Shown piece by piece: positions 62,001 through 64,000 of a stretch of 64,000 bases of DNA (its first letter is position 1; every line of letters begins with the position of its first letter). The DNA is from Pyxicephalus adspersus (lineage: Eukaryota > Chordata > Amphibia > Anura > Pyxicephalidae), in contig NC_092859.1 of NCBI RefSeq assembly GCF_032062135.1, positions 28,533,091-28,597,090 of the forward strand. Direction: 5' to 3'. Position numbers and translations under genes: made by a program. The notes under the pieces were generated by a model. The model was not told the DNA's origin. It saw only the letters and a program-made list of their open reading frames with translations, and made no database searches.

Positions 62001-62323
62001 ACAAAAGTAAAAATTCACAGATTTGTAAGAGCAATAGTGTAATTGTACTTTAAAAATGGATATGTGTATGAACCAAAATTTGTTTCTATGACCAAGATCA
62101 CTTTGTCATACAGGATTTCATGCATAACTTACTTAAAAAACCTCACATATATCGATGTTACAAAAAAGTAAGATCTTAAGCATTTAGGTTACTAGTCAAA
62201 AAACAAAGAGGTAATCTAAGAACAGACAAAAAAGTGAAAAAAAAAAAGAAAGAAGGATTTTCAATAGGGAGAGGGACCCTCTAAATGAGGGAAAGTTGGA
62301 AGATATGCAAACATTATTCTCAC

Positions 62324-62407
62324 TCTTTCCAGGAGCAGCTTGACGCATTTCAAATGTCCTTCATAGGTAGCAGACAGAAGAGGAGTGATGCCATGTTTAT
62401 CTGGTGC
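62324..62407 (-). CDS. MTPN: Myotrophin exon 3 (residues 63-90)
   Basis: Third coding exon, 84 bp and 28 codons, phase 0 at both ends, on the minus strand 865 bp after exon 2. It begins [18 protein letters not shown] and ends CVKLLLER, a further ankyrin repeat with the usual TPL turn and the helix-2 LLL. The acceptor is TTATTCATAG and the donor GTGAGA. Joined to exon 2 it gives GADIN-APDKHG, the expected continuation of the ankyrin loop. The T-Y-E-G-H-L-K stretch differs from the mammalian protein as I remember it, in positions that face solvent in ankyrin folds; this is consistent with an amphibian orthologue. There are no disabling changes. Confidence 0.96.
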
Positions 62408-63272
62408 CTATGAATAAATATAAAATGCATACTTTATTGACTATACAATAGGTTATCACAATAGCTACTGGTCAGTTAGCCAAATACAATAGAGAGTCAA
62501 GTGCTAACAGACATTAAACGCTTAAAGTATAACTAAAGGCAAAAATATACATTTTAATGTAAAGTTTTTTTTTTTGCATTTAGGGACACAACAGTTTTTT
62601 AAGTCTTGACCGACAGCCCATTTGGTAGAGACATGCTCTGTTAGTATCAAGCAGAAAAGAAACATCTATTATGATGTTGTATTATTTTCTATGGAAAAAA
62701 AGTATAGCATTTAAGAGAAGAAAACTGTTATTGAATTTATTTTACTAAGATAAGAAATAGGAGTGAGCTCTGAAAGTGTTTGTTCAGAAGTTCCATGAAG
62801 GAAGCTGGGTCAAGACCTTGCCTAGGGCTTAGCAGGATCACTCTACTGAGAGGACAAAAAAAGAACCTACCTGAAAAGACCTACCCTGGGAAATTACTCA
62901 TTTACTGACTGCTTCTTAAGGAATGTCTCTGGCAATGAGGCCTGTCAGGTGGGCCTCCCTCTGATGCTTTGCACAGTTCATAAGAATTTGAAGCATGTTG
63001 TGGAGCTCTAAAAGACTGCCTGGAAGCAGCAAATAGGGGCGGAAGGCAATTATGCTGCAAAATCCAGAATTCCAGAAAGGTAACTACTGGTGGGCTTGAG
63101 TAAAGAATATTATGAGTGAAAAGTGACCAGCTCGATATGATCAAAGTATTGAAGATTTTTTTTTTAATTCGGTAATTAACCCCTTCCCACCTGCATATTA
63201 ACATTCCCCTGCATGATGTCCCAGTATTTTTTTTATTATTAAAAATAATAATAATGTTCAGAAATAACGTAC
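62408..63272 (-). other. MTPN: MTPN intron 2 (865 bp)
   Basis: Donor GTACGT beside exon 2 and acceptor ATTCATAG beside exon 3. It contains a TTTAAAG-like repeat start near 62523 (a 'taactaaag' form), a T-run near 62564 and a short ATT/AAT tract near 63230-63255. No other feature is recognised. Confidence 0.93.
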
Positions 63273-63386
63273 ATTGATATCAGCTCCCTTTGACAGAAGA
63301 TATTCCAGTATTTCTTCTTGTCCACAATCTGCTGCATAATGTAGAGGCTTCCGACCACCATCTAGTGTCCGATTTACATCCTCACC
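63273..63386 (-). CDS. MTPN: Myotrophin exon 2 (residues 25-62)
   Basis: Second coding exon of myotrophin (V-1), a small cytosolic protein made almost wholly of ankyrin repeats. In the known family it binds the actin capping protein CapZ and blocks capping of actin barbed ends; it is also linked to cardiac hypertrophy. Read on the minus strand the exon is 114 bp, 38 codons, phase 0 at both ends. It starts [11 protein letters not shown] and holds an ankyrin signature, [12 protein letters not shown], then [14 protein letters not shown]. The acceptor is TTTCTGTCTAG and the donor is GTACGT. Numbering assumes a 24-residue exon 1, as in other vertebrates; that exon lies past position 64000. The exon is intact, with no stop or frameshift. 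The family call is very secure. A close paralogue cannot be formally excluded, but the intron structure and total length fit MTPN itself. Confidence 0.97.
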
Positions 63387-64000
63387 CTAGACAGAAAGAA
63401 TCAAAAGTGGCTACTTAACACAAGGTTCATATGTTGAAGTATGAAACAGCACTTAAAAAGAGGGCAGCAATGTAAATGTATGATACCTGGGAACAAACTT
63501 TTTTTCTAATGTCTGGAAAGACTGTCAATTTGCCACTATCTGTAAATAGAACCACCTTTTTTGGGTCACCTCATGTAAGAATGTCCAAACCCCTGTAAGA
63601 ATGTTTGTGAGAGCATAGACAAAAGTTGATGATATCCAACACTCCCCAAAAAAGTAAAGAGTAATCCAAATGTTTACCTGTTTCTTATAAGTTTAGGAGT
63701 CACAAAAAACAAGTTTTTCTTTTCTGCACCAGTTTGCAATTGATGTCAGAATCAGCAAAGGTTTTTCTATGCCTCCATTTATTTATTAAATAAATCAATA
63801 CATTCTTTGGAACATGAGTGAACTTTTGAACCAGGCTGGTGATGTGCACAACTGCGGTCTTTTAACTGTACTATGGCTACAATGTGCCAGAAAAAGCCGA
63901 TGAAAAAAAATCTGAGATGACTTTCACCTTTGTAAATATTTTGTGGATAGATCTGATTACATAAACAATGGGACTACCCACAAAGCAGGATAAATACCTA
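63387..64000 (-). other. MTPN: Part of MTPN intron 1
   Basis: Sequence upstream of the exon 2 acceptor, running off the window. Exon 1 (expected to encode about 24 residues) is not present. Nothing else is recognised here. Confidence 0.8.

Larger units (their letters stand above)
46218..62323 (-). other. MTPN: MTPN intron 3 (16.1 kb)
   Basis: Intron bounded by donor GTGAGA at its 62323 side and acceptor TTTTGCAG at its 46218 side. It holds a hAT-like repeat at 47712-47900, a SINE at 48536-48872, frog-type repeats near 51323-51660 and 52640-53010, poly-T tracts near 47083 and 54580-54614, a Tigger-like MITE, a foldback element, an L1-like LINE, a Harbinger-like hairpin near 60890 and a hAT-like repeat near 61849. 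The parts not listed separately (about 46218-47710, 49000-51320, 53010-56559 and 59440-60880) show no gene. Blocks near 49080-49380, 50560-50840 and 53310-53560 are non-repetitive and may be conserved elements. Confidence 0.93.

Overview
This window is vertebrate nuclear DNA, most likely from a frog (anuran amphibian). It is AT-rich, nearly free of long ORFs and dense in decayed transposable elements. One assembly gap of 243 Ns lies at 16937-17179. The frog call is an inference. It rests on the mix of repeat families (tRNA-derived SINEs with a LINE-like tail, Harbinger, hAT, Tc1 and pogo/Tigger-type MITEs, an L1-like LINE, and repeats with a GAGGAAGC...GAAACGCGT motif) and on the sequence of the single recognisable gene.

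That gene is myotrophin (MTPN, also called V-1), an ankyrin-repeat protein that binds the actin capping protein CapZ. It lies on the minus strand in the right third. Exon 2 (63273-63386), exon 3 (62324-62407) and the last coding exon (46131-46217) join in phase 0 with consensus splice sites. They encode residues 25-118 of what should be a 118-residue protein. Exon 1 and the promoter lie beyond position 64000. A 3' UTR of about 3.3 kb probably runs down to about 42835. Intron 3 is 16.1 kb and carries a SINE, a 5'-truncated L1-like LINE with a broken reverse transcriptase, a pogo/Tigger-like MITE and several smaller repeats.

The left 42 kb is intergenic, downstream of MTPN. I see no convincing coding exon in it. 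It holds: a pogo-like MITE with TA target sites (1196-1609); a hAT MITE with a perfect 8-bp target duplication (2443-2787) and a short relative at 24233-24372; a foldback repeat (about 3640-4150); a head-to-tail tandem duplication of a 1685-bp unit (10028-13397); a 177-bp tandem repeat (about 17979-18320); a degenerate TTAGGG-like array with a roughly 184-bp higher-order period (about 19260-20215); a Tc1/mariner MITE (23319-23645); a second pogo-like MITE (28239-28703); a roughly 31-bp minisatellite (30260-31025); two Harbinger-like elements; and a dead Tc1 transposase (about 41090-41660). Several non-repetitive blocks, best seen at 32510-33060, look like conserved non-coding elements, but this could not be tested without an alignment.

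The most unusual observations are three. The 1685-bp duplication has all its differences in its first third. A GAGGAAGC-hairpin-GAAACGCGT motif recurs at three loci with different bases but preserved pairing in the stem. One MITE seems to carry the interior of another hAT family between its own ends. No undescribed protein-coding system was found.
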